A DNA stretch of 64,000 nt from assembly GCF_000002985.6 (NCBI RefSeq), contig NC_003281.10, positions 2,480,001 through 2,544,000 on the forward strand, in the 5' to 3' direction. This document shows, one piece after another, positions 10,701 to 22,707 of the stretch. The notes beneath the pieces were generated by a model. It ran no database searches. It saw nothing but the letters and a program-made list of their open reading frames with translations, and had not been told where the DNA came from. The DNA is from Caenorhabditis elegans (Eukaryota; Nematoda; Chromadorea; Rhabditida; Rhabditidae). The number at the start of each line of letters is the position of its first letter. Position 1 is the first letter of the stretch. A program made the position numbers and the translations under genes.

Positions 10701-13700
10701 GAGTATCGAGCTCCCGTAAATCGACACAACCGCTACAGTAGTAATTTAAGGATTACTGTAGTTTTCGCTACGAGATATTTTGCGCGTCAAATATGTTGTT
10801 CGAAAAACGCATTCTTGGCATTTAATGTTAACGTAATTAAAGCTACAGTACCCTTAAATAAAGGATATATTTGGAATACTGTTTAATTAAAATAAACTAA
10901 AATTTCAGATAACCCAAGTAATTCCACGTGCCGTCACCTACTACTTATCCACGGCTCTTTTTGCTCTTTTTGGGCTCAAAATGCTCCATGAGGGATGGAC
11001 AATGTCACCGAATGAGGGCCAAGAAGGTTGGAAACGGAGAAAATGCGGAAAATTGTGAAAAAAAAACACTTTTTTGAATGAAAAATCGAAATTTTTCGTA
11101 TTTTTTACTGAAAAAATCGGAATTTTTCGTATTATTTAGTGAAAAAATCGAAAAATGTTATAATTTTTGACGAAATTTATAGCAAAAAATCACAATTTTT
11201 GCCATTTCTAGTCGTTTTCATTGTAAAAACCAGAAAATTGTATGATTTTGACAGAAAAATTCAAGAATTTGAGCGTTTTTTAACCAAAAAAAAACTGTTT
11301 TCAGGTTACGAAGAAGCTCAAGCTGAAGTTGCAAAACGTGAAGGAGAGCTTGACGCCGGGAAATTTGAAATGCTCGAAGGCGGTGGTGGAGTTGCTTCTC
11401 AGTAAGGAATTTTGATGGTTTTAGGATGGAAATTCCTGAAAATTGGGATTTTTCAGCAAAAAAATTGGAGAAAAATTGCACATTTTGAGCCAAAAAATGT
11501 CCAATTTTTTGCCATTTTCAATGAAAAATCGGAAATTTCTGCATTTTAAGCGAAAAAACTCAAAAATCCAGCTTTTTTTCATATATTCAGCTAAAAAACC
11601 TGTGAAATTTCAGCAAATTTCCAGATTTTTTTGCCAAAAATCGAAATTTCCACCTATTTTGTTTAATGTTCAGTTAAAAATCGTAAAATCCACAGATTTT
11701 CCCAAATTTTAAGCCAAAAAATCTTCATTTTATCTATTTTCAGAAGCGAAACGCGTAAAATCTTCCTGTTCACATCACGAATCTTCATTGAAGCCTTCTC
11801 ATTGACATTTGTTGCCGAATGGGGAGATCGATCACAGCTTACCACTATTATTTTGGGAGCAAGAGAGAATATTGGTACGGAGCAAGCACAACGAAAATCA
11901 CGAGAAAATTGGACAAAAATCGATAAAAATTGAACCAAAAAATAAATAATAAAATTTTTTTAGAAAACTTTTCCCCGAAAAAAACGAAATTTTTCATGTT
12001 TTTATAGCGATTTTAGAGAAATTTTTCATTTTTTGCACAAAAATTTGTTAAAAATTCTATAAATTTGAAAATTTTTACATATTTTTCACTGAAAAAGTTG
12101 GAAAAACTAGAAATTTTGAGCCAAAAAATTTTATAGTAAAAAAACGAAATTTTCCATGTTTTATAGCGATTTTAGCAAAATTTTGCTCCAAAAACTGTTC
12201 TAGAAAATCCGGAAAATTTTGATTTTCCTTATTTTTTGAAAAATGTTATATATTTTTCACTAAAAAGTTGAAAATAGAAATTTTGAGCTAAAACTTTTAA
12301 TTTAAAAAAAAATAAATAAAAATTCTTAGAGCAAAAAAAAAGAAGAAAACTGAAAAATTCTAGGTTTTTAAGGCGATTTTAGCGAAATTTTCTAATTTTT
12401 GCTTCAAAAATTGCTTTAAAAATTCTATAAAATCCGGAAAAATAGCTTCTCCTTAACTTTTTAAAATTGTTAGATATTTTTCACTGAAAAAGTTGGAAAA
12501 ACTAGAAATTTTGAGCTGAAAACTTTTTAATTTTAAAAATAAAATTTTTGAAAACTTCTAATTTTTCCTCGAAAAAAAAACCACATTTTCCCAAATATTG
12601 GATAATTTTCCATTTTTTTTTTCCAATTTTTGCTCCAAAAACTGCAAAAAATTCTAGAAAATCCGAAAAATTAGCTTTTTCACTAAAAAGTTGGAAAAAA
12701 AAATTTAAAGCTACTGTTAGCTAATTTTTAGCTAAAAACTTTCAAATTTCATCGTTTTTGAGCACATTTTCTGGAAATTTCAATTTTCAGCTGGAGTTAT
12801 CGGTGGTGGAATTCTCGGACATGCTCTGTGCACAGGAATTGCTGTTATTGGAGGAAAGATCGTTGCTCAGAGGATATCTGTTAGAACGGGTATGGTTTTG
12901 TGCCGGAAAAATGGAATTTTTATCGAAATTTGACGGAAATTTCCAATAAAAACCGATTTTTCAACGAAAATTGTCTGAAAAAATTCAAAAAAACGGTTTT
13001 TTCTTTGGTATTTTTGTAAAATTACATCCTAAAAAAGTAAAAGTTTTTTTCAAAAATTAAAATTTTCGTTATTAAAAACGATTTTTTAAGGTTAATAATT
13101 TTTCCTAAAAAATTGCAATTTTCTCAACAAAAAAAACCAAATTTTAAAAATTGTGAATTAAAAAAAATTAAGACGAAAATTTCCAAAAATCTAGACATTT
13201 TCTGTTTAAAAAATTGCGATTTTTCAAAAAAAAAAACGGCCTAAAAATCACTGTTTTCACAAAAAATTCGAAAATATTTGCTTCATTATCATTAGAGCGT
13301 ACTTGCCAACGAATGAAATTTGAAATTTTCAGCTGAAAAATTGAAATTTCAAGTGGCCTTTTAGGCTTTTTTACGTTAAATCGTTAAAAATTGATTTTCA
13401 AACGAAATTTTCTGAAAAATTCAAAAAAAAAAACATAAATGTCACTAATTTCACAAAACAAGCGGAAAAGTTCAAAATTGTTTTTTTTAATCCCAAAAGT
13501 TATGAATTTTGGTTTTTTCTGTGAAAATGTCCATAAAAAATCAATTTTGCACGAAAATTGCAATTTTCCGGTTTTTCAGTGTAAAAATCACTATTTTCAT
13601 GACAAATTTTCCATAAAAATTGCGATTTTCTCAGAAATTTCAAAAATCCCACTATTTTTACCCTAAAAATCGATATTTTCCTACAAAAATCCACACAGTA

Positions 13701-13954
13701 ACCCTGATCACCTAAAAAAGCAATTTTTCGTTGAAAAACTATATTTTCACATGGAGTTTATTGAAAAATCGATATTTTTTACTTTAAAAATTCATAAAAT
13801 TTCACTATTTTTACCCTAAAAATCGATAAAAACCCTTCAGTAATCCCCTAAAAAACCTCTAATTACAGTAACCCTGATCGGTGGTGTTGTATTCCTGCTC
13901 TTTGCCCTCTCAGCTCTCTTCATCAATGATATTGAATCGGCAGTGGATTCATAG
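7774..13954 (+). CDS. TMEM165: TMEM165/GDT1 family Golgi Mn2+/Ca2+:H+ exchanger
   Basis: Eight exons give 297 residues: 7774-7854, 7939-8025, 8949-9143, 10909-11026, 11305-11401, 11744-11874, 12791-12889 and 13869-13954. Residues 1-22 form a signal peptide, followed by an acidic/basic linker rich in Glu and Lys. Two copies of the UPF0016 signature are present: SELGDKTW (79-86) and AEWGDRSQ (217-224), each in a membrane segment, separated by a charged loop (KREGELDAG). Other hydrophobic helices follow, as in a six-helix, two-repeat transporter. Human TMEM165 and yeast Gdt1 exchange Mn2+/Ca2+ for protons in the Golgi and support glycosylation. Length is close to the human protein (324). The symbol given is the human orthologue; I do not recall the worm name. 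Intron 3 holds a large foldback element. Confidence 0.92.
8026..8948 (+). repeat. Degenerate A/T-cluster repeats in TMEM165-homologue intron 2
   Basis: The intron consists of about 20 loose repeats of the form AAAAACTC...AATTTTTCACC with alternating A and T clusters. No exon is present. It matches the description of periodic An/Tn clusters of C. elegans introns, but the ~10-bp period was judged by eye only. Confidence 0.55.
9649..10628. mobile_element. Long foldback (inverted-repeat) element in TMEM165-homologue intron 3
   Basis: Two arms of about 475 bp (9649-10130 and 10146-10628) are near-perfect reverse complements around a ~16-nt centre near 10137. Only scattered mismatches and small indels were seen on comparison. 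Inner arm sequence includes TTTCGCTACGAGAT, GCGCGTCAA and ACGGGAAC motifs, which recur elsewhere in the window. There is no coding capacity, so this is probably a non-autonomous foldback/MITE-type insertion. The intron transcript would fold into a ~475-bp hairpin. Confidence 0.9.
10690..10815. repeat. Partial copy of the foldback arm
   Basis: Starting at TTTTTCGAGTATCGAG, about 125 bp repeat part of the right arm of the preceding foldback (CTACAGTAG, GTTTTCGCTACGAGAT, TTGCGCGTCAA), more diverged. It is an independent fragment of the same family. Confidence 0.75.
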
Positions 13955-16689
13955 AAGGAAGGAGGACATATTTCTACAATAACCCAATCAATCAATAATT
14001 CCTGTGTGCGCCTTTAAATTATTAATATCCCCCCTTTTTTTCTCCATTTTTCCTTAAAAATTTGGAATTTTTGCTTTTTTGCTTTTTTTTGATTTTCTAC
14101 CCAATTTTTTGGGTTTTTCTCCATTTTTTCCCCTGAAAATTGTGATTTCTACGCAAAATTTCGAGAATTTTGCAATTTTTTTCGATTTCCCTCTTGGTTA
14201 GCACGGGTTGCAGCCATTCTCTCGTTTTTCACTAGAAATATTTCGTTTTATTGTGATCCAAAAAATATTTTATTTTTCCCTGAGAATATATAGTAGGTTT
14301 TGAGTGTAATTTTTGAATTCTCTATGAAAATGGCCCCCCTATTTGTGTTTTTGTACACTTTTAAGCTTGAATAGTAGAGTTTTTATTTCGAAAAATTTGA
14401 ATTTCCCGCGGAAAAACAATGTGCAAGAGCGCTCTACTGATAAAAAACCTGAAAAAAGAGCAATTTTGACACAAAATTGCAAATTTCTGGGGAAATTTTC
14501 AAAAAAAAAACACTGAAACTTGCCAATTTTCATGTGGGAATTTGGATTTTTCAACCAAAATTACGGAAAAATCGGAAAATTTTAAATTTTCCAATGAAAA
14601 ATTCAAATTTCCCGCCGAACGCAATCGCGCTCCAGTGCTAATTTCTTCGAAACATGCCGTTTTTCTAGATGTTTTTCAAAAAACACCGATTTATTTTCAT
14701 TTTTTCAGTGACGGACTGAAGCACCCGATAAATCAGTTAAAGCTGAGTTTTGATTGATTGAAGTTTGAGGAGGCTTGTATTAGAGGAGACGTACCCATAT
14801 TTTGTATAAAATTGAGTATTTCTATTCGAATCCCGATTACTCACAAAAAACAAAAAAGTTTGTCAGTTGGCAGAATTGAACCAACTACCAAAATTTCTGA
14901 GACATACGCAATAACCACTCGGCCATGCGGGAGACACCTCAAGCTGGGATGTAGGGAAGGGAATTTTCTGGAGGGAGTCGTTTTTCGACTCCGCTTTCTT
15001 CAATAATTACATTTTGAGAAAAGGCGTTCGAAAACCGTTTATTACTGATATGTCAGCGGGAAAACGAATTGTTGAAAATTTTATTACAGGATTGTACTCA
15101 TTATTGATTTCCCAAAAAGGAGACGTACAATTGAGGGCTATACCTCGTAAACCGGTCGATTTGTAGAAAAAAACAAGTTTTGGCCTGAAAATTAATAAAA
15201 ATAATATTTCTTGGCAGAGTATTTCTAATGCGACGAAACTTCATCTTCCATTAAATAAAATCAAAAACTATGAATCAAAAATACATTCCGCAAAACTTTA
15301 GTGGAAAAAATGTTCAGGAGACCCAGGAAACCACTCCCCCCAGTACTAAATTTTTGAGTTATTTTATTCTTGAAAAATTTTCCCACTGAACTTTTTACAC
15401 ATTTTATATGTCTCGATGCGTCTTGATGAGACCTACACGTCAATTTTTAGAAAACTAAGAAAACTTGAAAACTGACCGAGTTATGATTGAAAAAGTAGAT
15501 TCACGAAAATAGAAAAGTGTGCAAAATGTGGCACTTATTCGTCTTGCTCGGCCGACTCATAAAACTTTTCTTAATTCTGAGTTGAAAATCGTGTTCAGCG
15601 CACTTTTTTACGTGGGGTAGAAAAAAAAGTATCGAAAAAGATGAAGTAGAACTTGAGATAAAGACGAAAAACTACTTTTTCGGAAAAAATTTTTTTTTTG
15701 GCAAAATTGGCATTTGTTGGCCTTTTGTTTTATCACAACTTTTTGCCTTTTGCACTTATGAACTCAAACTTTCTTTCAAAAAATCCACCTCTCTGAGTAG
15801 TATCTTGCACATAAATTTGGAACAAAACCGAGCAAAACCCGAATTTTAATTCAATTAAAACATGGTTTTTTGGGGGTAAAAAGAACAACAAAAATTTTTT
15901 TCAAACTGGGGAAAGCCGCCCTGAGCTCAGTTTTGCTCCAAACTTTGTGCAGTTTTTTGCTCCACCGTGGGGCAAAATATTTCTAGTAAGCTGTCAAATA
16001 TTATAAAATTCAGTCAAACGGCTCTGGAGTTGTGAATGTAAATGCAGTGTGACATTTTTTCGCAAGCCAAAAAAAACGCGAAAAAGGGGCGGAGTCTGTA
16101 CACTCGGCATTTATTAGAGGCTGCTTGGCAGAAAAAATGCATTAGAGCGCAGTTGCAATACAGAAATTTCAAATTTCTGGGAAAACGGTGTGCAAGTGCG
16201 CTCCATTGATAAAAATCAAAAATATTTGAATTTTCAATATAAGTTTGGAGAGAAACGATAAAATTTGACAATTATTATAAGAAATCTGGAATTTTTTTTT
16301 CGAAAAATATTGCTGATTTCAATTTTCTAATGAAAAATTCAAATTTTTCGCCGATCGCATATTGCGATTTCTCTGTAATTATTGAACCAAGTGGGCCTTC
16401 ATTCCGAGATGACAAACTTTTTGGTGGCAAAGGTTCTTTGGGGGCATAGTATCCAAGGAGACAAAGTATCCAGTAGACAAACTGGGGTGTATCTTGGGGG
16501 GCATATCTTTGGTGACAACCTTTTTTTCAACTAGATTTTTATATGTATTTTTCAACTAATTTTTGTTCACATTTTTCTGGAATAAGATTTTTAATGCAAT
16601 TTTCAATCGATTATCGGTTATAATTCCCTCACAATTGAATGTATGAACGATGGTCTTTTGGGAAAAGCTGTAAAACGTCCAACTAACTT
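13955..16689. other. Intergenic region, AT-rich, with fragments of dispersed repeats
   Basis: No coding exon is supportable. It begins with the TMEM165-homologue 3' UTR (no clear AATAAA). Short repeat fragments occur twice: GTGCAAG(A/T)GCGCTC near 14420 and near 16190, each about 70-200 bp from a related segment running into AATTCAAATTTcCCGCCGA. GGAGACGTAC occurs near 14786 and 15119. A tRNA-derived segment lies at 14862-14934. The remainder appears to be old repeat debris. Confidence 0.5.
14862..14934 (-). pseudogene. tRNA-derived relic (A and B boxes only)
   Basis: On the minus strand, TGGCCGAGTGG fits the tRNA A box and GGTTCAATTCT fits the B box, at tRNA-like spacing (about 40 nt apart). 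The 5' and 3' acceptor segments do not pair and the T stem is weak, so it is unlikely to fold as a tRNA. The A box resembles Ser/Leu tRNAs. It is probably a tRNA pseudogene or tRNA-derived SINE head. Confidence 0.6.
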
Positions 16690-17037
16690 GGAATATCGTG
16701 AGGCTCTTCCTGATGGTCTGATCCTTCAGCTCCGAAGGATCACATGGGTACCTTCTGATGTTCTGATCCTTCAGCTCCAAAAGAACATGAGGCTCTGCCT
16801 GATGATCTGATCCTTCCGATCCGAAGGATCACATGGGTACCTCCTGATGGTCTGATCCTTCAGCTCCAAAGGATCACGAGGCTCTTCCTGATGTTCTGAT
16901 CCTTCAACTCCGAAGGATCACATGGGTGCCTCCTGATGATCTGATCCTTCAGATAAGAAGGATCGTAATGGTGCCTCCTGATGGTCTGATCCTTCAGCTC
17001 CAAAGGATCACGAGGCTCTTCCTGATGTAAAATATAC
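16690..17037 (+). repeat. 44/45-bp tandem repeat, about 7.5 copies
   Basis: The core TGATCCTTCAGCTCCRAAGG recurs at 44-45-bp spacing: CTGATCC starts near 16719, 16763, 16807, 16852, 16896, 16941 and 16986. Alternating half-units read GAGGCTCTTCCTGATG or CATGGGTACCTCCTGATG, suggesting an ~89-bp dimer as the amplified unit. It abuts the 25-bp satellite. Confidence 0.85.
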
Positions 17038-20000
17038 GGTGAAGCCAGAGAGTAAAATATACGGTGAAGCCAGAGAGTAAAATATATGGTGAAGCCAGAG
17101 AGTAAAATATTCTGTGAAGCCAGAGAGTAAAATATACGGTGAAGCCAGAGAGTAAAATATACGGTGAAGCCAGAGAGTAAAATATATGGTGAAGCCAGAG
17201 AGTAAAATATACGGTGAAGCCAGAGAGTAAAATATACGGTGAAGCCAGAGAGTAAAATATTCTGTGAAGCCAGAGAGTAAAATATACGGTGAAGCCAGAG
17301 AGTAAAATATATGGTGAAGCCAGAGAGTAAAATATTCTGTGAAGCCAGAGAGTAAAATATATGGTGAAGCCAGAGAGTAAAATATATGGTGAAGCCAGAG
17401 AGTAAAATATATGGTGAAGCCAGAGAGTAAAATATATGGTGAAGCCAGAGAGTAAAATATTCTGTGAAGCCAGAGAGTAAAATATATGGTGAAGCCAGAG
17501 AGTAAAATATTCTGTGAAGCCAGAGAGTAAAATATTCTGTGAAGCCAGAGAGTAAAATATTCTGTGAAGCCAGAGAGTAAAATATTCTGTGAAGCCAGAG
17601 AGTAAAATATTCTGTGAAGCCAGAGAGTAAAATATATGGTGAAGCCAGAGAGTAAAATATATGGTGAAGCCAGAGAGTAAAATATATGGTGAAGCCAGAG
17701 AGTAAAATATTCTGTGAAGCCAGAGAGTAAAATATTCTGTGAAGCCAGAGAGTAAAATATTCTGTGAAGCCAGAGAGTAAAATATTCTGTGAAGCCAGAG
17801 AGTAAAATATATGGTGAAGCCAGAGAGTAAAATATATGGTGAAGCCAGAGAGTAAAATATATGGTGAAGCCAGAGAGTAAAATATATGGTGAAGCCAGAG
17901 AGTAAAATATATGGTGAAGCCAGAGAGTAAAATATTCTGTGAAGCCAGAGAGTAAAATATATGGTGAAGCCAGAGAGTAAAATATTCTGTGAAGCCAGAG
18001 AGTAAAATATTCTGTGAAGCCAGAGAGTAAAATATATGGTGAAGCCAGAGAGTAAAATATATGGTGAAGCCAGAGAGTAAAATATTCTGTGAAGCCAGAG
18101 AGTAAAATATTCTGTGAAGCCAGAGAGTAAAATATTCTGTGAAGCCAGAGAGTAAAATATACGGTGAAGCCAGAGAGTAAAATATATGGTGAAGCCAGAG
18201 AGTAAAATATATGGTGAAGCCAGAGAGTAAAATATTCTGTGAAGCCAGAGAGTAAAATATTCTGTGAAGCCAGAGAGTAAAATATTCTGTGAAGCCAGAG
18301 AGTAAAATATTCTGTGAAGCCAGAGAGTAAAATATTCTGTGAAGCCAGAGAGTAAAATATTCTGTGAAGCCAGAGAGTAAAATATACGGTGAAGCCAGAG
18401 AGTAAAATATACGGTGAAGCCAGAGAGTAAAATATATGGTGAAGCCAGAGAGTAAAATATATGGTGAAGCCAGAGAGTAAAATATATGGTGAAGCCAGAG
18501 AGTAGTAAAATATATGGTGAAGCCAGAGAGTAAAATATATGGTGAAGCCAGAGAGTAAAATATATGGTGAAGCCAGAGAGTAAAATATATGGTGAAGCCA
18601 GAGAGTAAAATATATGGTGAAGCCAGAGAGTAAAATATACGGTGAAGCCAGAGAGTAAAATATACGGTGAAGCCAGAGAGTAAAATATATGGTGAAGCCA
18701 GAGAGTAAAATATCTGTGAAGCCAGAGAGTAAAATATTCTGTGAAGCCAGAGAGTAAAATATTCTGTGAAGCCAGAGAGTAAAATATTCTGTGAAGCCAG
18801 AGAGTAAAATATTCTGTGAAGCCAGAGAGTAAAATATATGGTGAAGCCAGAGAGTAAAATATATGGTGAAGCCAGAGAGTAAAATATATGGTGAAGCCAG
18901 AGAGTAAAATATATGGTGAAGCCAGAGAGTAAAATATATGGTGAAGCCAGAGAGTAAAATATATGGTGAAGCCAGAGAGTAAAATATTCTGTGAAGCCAG
19001 AGAGTAAAATATTCTGTGAAGCCAGAGAGTAAAATATTCTGTGAAGCCAGAGAGTAAAATATATGGTGAAGCCAGAGAGTAAAATATACGGTGAAGCCAG
19101 AGAGTAAAATATATGGTGAAGCCAGAGAGTAAAATATATGGTGAAGCCAGAGAGTAAAATATATGGTGAAGCCAGAGAGTAAAATATTCTGTGAAGCCAG
19201 AGAGTAAAATATTCTGTGAAGCCAGAGAGTAAAATATTCTGTGAAGCCAGAGAGTAAAATATTCTGTGAAGCCAGAGAGTAAAATATTCTGTGAAGCCAG
19301 AGAGTAAAATATTCTGTGAAGCCAGAGAGTAAAATATATGGTGAAGCCAGAGAGTAAAATATATGGTGAAGCCAGAGAGTAAAATATATGGTGAAGCCAG
19401 AGAGTAAAATATATGGTGAAGCCAGAGAGTAAAATATATGGTGAAGCCAGAGAGTAAAATATATGGTGAAGCCAGAGAGTAAAATATACTGTGAAGCCAG
19501 AGAGTAAAATATTCTGTGAAGCCAGAGAGTAAAATATATGGTGAAGCCAGAGAGTAAAATATACGGTGAAGCCAGAGAGTAAAATATATGGTGAAGCCAG
19601 AGAGTAAAATATACGGTGAAGCCAGAGAGTAAAATATATGGTGAAGCCAGAGAGTAAAATATTCTGTGAAGCCAGAGAGTAAAATATTCTGTGAAGCCAG
19701 AGAGTAAAATATTCTGTGAAGCCAGAGAGTAAAATATTCTGTGAAGCCAGAGAGTAAAATATTCTGTGAAGCCAGAGAGTAAAATATTCTGTGAAGCCAG
19801 AGAGTAAAATATATGGTGAAGCCAGAGAGTAAAATATATGGTGAAGCCAGAGAGTAAAATATATGGTGAAGCCAGAGAGTAAAATATATGGTGAAGCCAG
19901 AGAGTAAAATATATGGTGAAGCCAGAGAGTAAAATATATGGTGAAGCCAGAGAGTAAAATATTCTGTGAAGCCAGAGAGTAAAATATTCTGTGAAGCCAG

Positions 20001-21735
20001 AGAGTAAAATATTCTGTGAAGCCAGAGAGTAAAATATATGGTGAAGCCAGAGAGTAAAATATACGGTGAAGCCAGAGAGTAAAATATATGGTGAAGCCAG
20101 AGAGTAAAATATATGGTGAAGCCAGAGAGTAAAATATTTTGTGAAGCCAGAGAAGTAAAAATATATTGTGAAGCCAGAGAGTAAAATATATTGTGAAGCC
20201 AGAGAGTAAAATATATTGTGAAGCCAGAGAGTAAAATATTCTGTGAAGCCAGAGAGTAAAATATATGGTGAAGCCAGAGAGTAAAATATATGGTGAAGCC
20301 AGAGAGTAAAATATATGGTGAAGCCAGAGAGTAAAATATATGGTGAAGCCAGAGAGTAAAATATATGGTGAAGCCAGAGAGTAAAATATATGGTGAAGCC
20401 AGAGAGTAAAATATATGGTGAAGCCAGAGAGTAAAATATACGGTGAAGCCAGAGAGTAAAATATATGGTGAAGCCAGAGAGTAAAATATTCTGTGAAGCC
20501 AGAGAGTAAAATATTCTGTGAAGCCAGAGAGTAAAATATTCTGTGAAGCCAGAGAGTAAAATATATGGTGAAGCCAGAGAGTAAAATATATGGTGAAGCC
20601 AGAGAGTAAAATATACGGTGAAGCCAGAGAGTAAAATATTCTGTGAAGCCAGAGAGTAAAATATTCTGTGAAGCCAGAGAGTAAAATATTCTGTGAAGCC
20701 AGAGAGTAAAATATTCTGTGAAGCCAGAGAGTAAAATATTCTGTGAAGCCAGAGAGTAAAATATATGGTGAAGCCAGAGAGTAAAATATATGGTGAAGCC
20801 AGAGAGTAAAATATACGGTGAAGCCAGAGAGTAAAATATATGGTGAAGCCAGAGAGTAAAATATATGGTGAAGCCAGAGAGTAAAATATATGGTGAAGCC
20901 AGAGAGTAAAATATATGGTGAAGCCAGAGAGTAAAATATTCTGTGAAGCCAGAGAGTAAAATATATGGTGAAGCCAGAGAGTAAAATATTCTGTGAAGCC
21001 AGAGAGTAAAATATATGGTGAAGCCAGAGAGTAAAATATATGGTGAAGCCAGAGAGTAAAATATATGGTGAAGCCAGAGAGTAAAATATTCTGTGAAGCC
21101 AGAGAGTAAAATATATGGTGAAGCCAGAGAGTAAAATATATGGTGAAGCCAGAGAGTAAAATATATGGTGAAGCCAGAGAGTAAAATATATGGTGAAGCC
21201 AGAGAGTAAAATATTCTGTGAAGCCAGAGAGTAAAATATATGGTGAAGCCAGAGAGTAAAATATATGGTGAAGCCAGAGAGTAAAATATATGGTGAAGCC
21301 AGAGAGTAAAATATTCTGTGAAGCCAGAGAGTAAAATATATGGTGAAGCCAGAGAGTAAAATATATGGTGAAGCCAGAGAGTAAAATATATGGTGAAGCC
21401 AGAGAGTAAAATATATGGTGAAGCCAGAGAGTAAAATATTCTGTGAAGCCAGAGAGTAAAATATATGGTGAAGCCAGAGAGTAAAATATATGGTGAAGCC
21501 AGAGAGTAAAATATTCTGTGAAGCCAGAGAGTAAAATATTCTGTGAAGCCAGAGAGTAAAATATTCTGTGAAGCCAGAGAGTAAAATATTCTGTGAAGCC
21601 AGAGAGTAAAATATTCTGTGAAGCCAGAGAGTAAAATATTCTGTGAAGCCAGAGAGTAAAATATATGGTGAAGCCAGAGAGTAAAATATATGGTGAAGCC
21701 AGAGAGTAAAATATTCTGTGAAGCCAGAGAGTAAA
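17038..21735 (+). repeat. 25-bp satellite, about 188 tandem copies
   Basis: The unit GTGAAGCCAGAGAGTAAAAT plus a 5-bp variable end repeats with a strict 25-bp period for ~4.7 kb. Three main variants differ in the variable part: TATGG (A), TACGG (B) and TTCTG (C). Rare TACT and TATTG forms also occur. Period-breaking indels are seen near 18505 (+3), 18711 (-1) and 20150 (+2). No spacers separate units and no reading frame is conserved across variants, so it is satellite DNA. Confidence 0.97.
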
Positions 21736-21738
21736 TTA

Positions 21739-21925
21739 TTCCAGAATTTTCCCGATTTTTCTAGAAAGTTCTGGAACGTTCCAGAATTTTCTCGATTTTT
21801 CTAGAAAGTTCTGGAACATTCCAGAATTTTCCCGATTTTTCTAGAAAGTTCTGGAACATTCCAGAATTTTCCCGATTTTTCTAGAAAGTTCTGGAACATT
21901 CGAGAATTTTCTCGAAATTTCCAGA
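21739..21925 (+). repeat. 40-bp tandem repeat built of heat-shock-element pentamers
   Basis: Four full units start at 21741, 21781, 21821 and 21861. Each 40-bp unit is eight 5-bp modules alternating TTCnn and GAAnn, with one degenerate module (GATTT). The TTC/GAA pentamer alternation is the recognised binding pattern of heat shock factor (HSF-1 in worms). HSF-1 binding here is inferred from the motif. Confidence 0.85.
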
Positions 21926-21944
21926 ATTTTAGAATTTTCAGAAA

Positions 21945-22046
21945 ATTTAAATTTCCCTCCAAAATATTTTTCTCAGAAAATTTAAATTTCCCTCGAAAAT
22001 ATTTTTTCAGAAAATTTAAATTTCCCGCCAAAATATTTTTCACAGA
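21945..22046 (+). repeat. Three ~35-bp repeats (AAATTTAAATTTCCC type)
   Basis: CAGAAAATTTAAATTTCCC occurs three times in tandem, each followed by NCCAAAATATTTTT, between two heat-shock-pentamer arrays. Confidence 0.8.
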
Positions 22047-22121
22047 TTCTAGAATGTTCCAGAACCTTCTGGAAAATTCTAGAAAATTCTGGAATGTTCC
22101 AGAACCTTCTGGAAAATTCGA
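22047..22121 (+). promoter_or_regulatory. Perfect 14-module HSE array
   Basis: From 22047, fourteen consecutive pentamers read TTCTA GAATG TTCCA GAACC, TTCTG GAAAA TTCTA GAAAA, TTCTG GAATG TTCCA GAACC, TTCTG GAAAA without a break in register. Three inverted pentamers suffice for one HSF trimer, so this offers several overlapping sites. No gene start lies close by, so a role in transcription is unproven. Confidence 0.8.
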
Positions 22122-22140
22122 AAAAATTTCCGCCAAAATT

Positions 22141-22680
22141 GGGTCTCACCACGACGGGTCTCACCACGATGGGTCTCACCACGGTGGGTCTCACCACGAT
22201 GGGCCTCGCCACGATGGGTCTCACCACGGTGGGTCTCACCACGATGGGTCTCACCACGATGGGTCTCACCACGATGGGTCTCGCCACGATGGGTTTCACC
22301 ACGAAGGGTCTCACCACGGTGGGTCTCACCACGATGGGTCTCACCACGATGGGTCTCACCACGATGGGTCTCGCCACGATGGGTCTCACCACGATGGGTC
22401 TTTCCACGATAGGTCTCACCACGATGGGTCTCACCACGGTGGGTCTCACCACGATGGGTCTCACCACGATGGGTCTCACCACGATGGGTCTCGCCACGAT
22501 GGGTCTCACCACGAAGGGTCTCACCACGGTGGGTCTCACCACGATGGGTCTCACCACGATGGGTCTCACCACGATGGGTCTCGCCACGATGGGTCTCACC
22601 ACGATGGGTCTTTCCACGATAGGTCTCACCACGATGGGTCTCGCCACGATGGGTCTCGCCACGATGGGTCTCGCCACGAA
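22141..22680 (+). repeat. 15-bp satellite, 36 copies, with 210-bp higher-order duplication
   Basis: The unit GGGTCTCACCACGAT repeats exactly 36 times. Variants (CGCCACGAT, CACCACGGT, GGGTCTTTCCACGAT, AGGTCTC) appear in the same order in units 6-19 and 20-33, so a 14-unit (210-bp) block has been duplicated. Since 15 is divisible by 3, frames stay open on both strands; these are artefacts. The unit equals the terminal motif of the repeat family found in smg-6 introns. Confidence 0.95.
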
Positions 22681-22707
22681 GATCTCGCAGCAACATTTTT
22701 TTAAATT

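Noticed and set aside
14862..14934. Functional tRNA gene
   Set aside because: A and B boxes fit, but the acceptor stem does not pair and the T stem is weak, so only a tRNA-derived relic is reported.
17038..21735. CRISPR-like appearance of the 25-bp repeat array
   Set aside because: Units are directly adjacent without unique spacers, variants grade into each other, and the surroundings are clearly a nematode nuclear genome.
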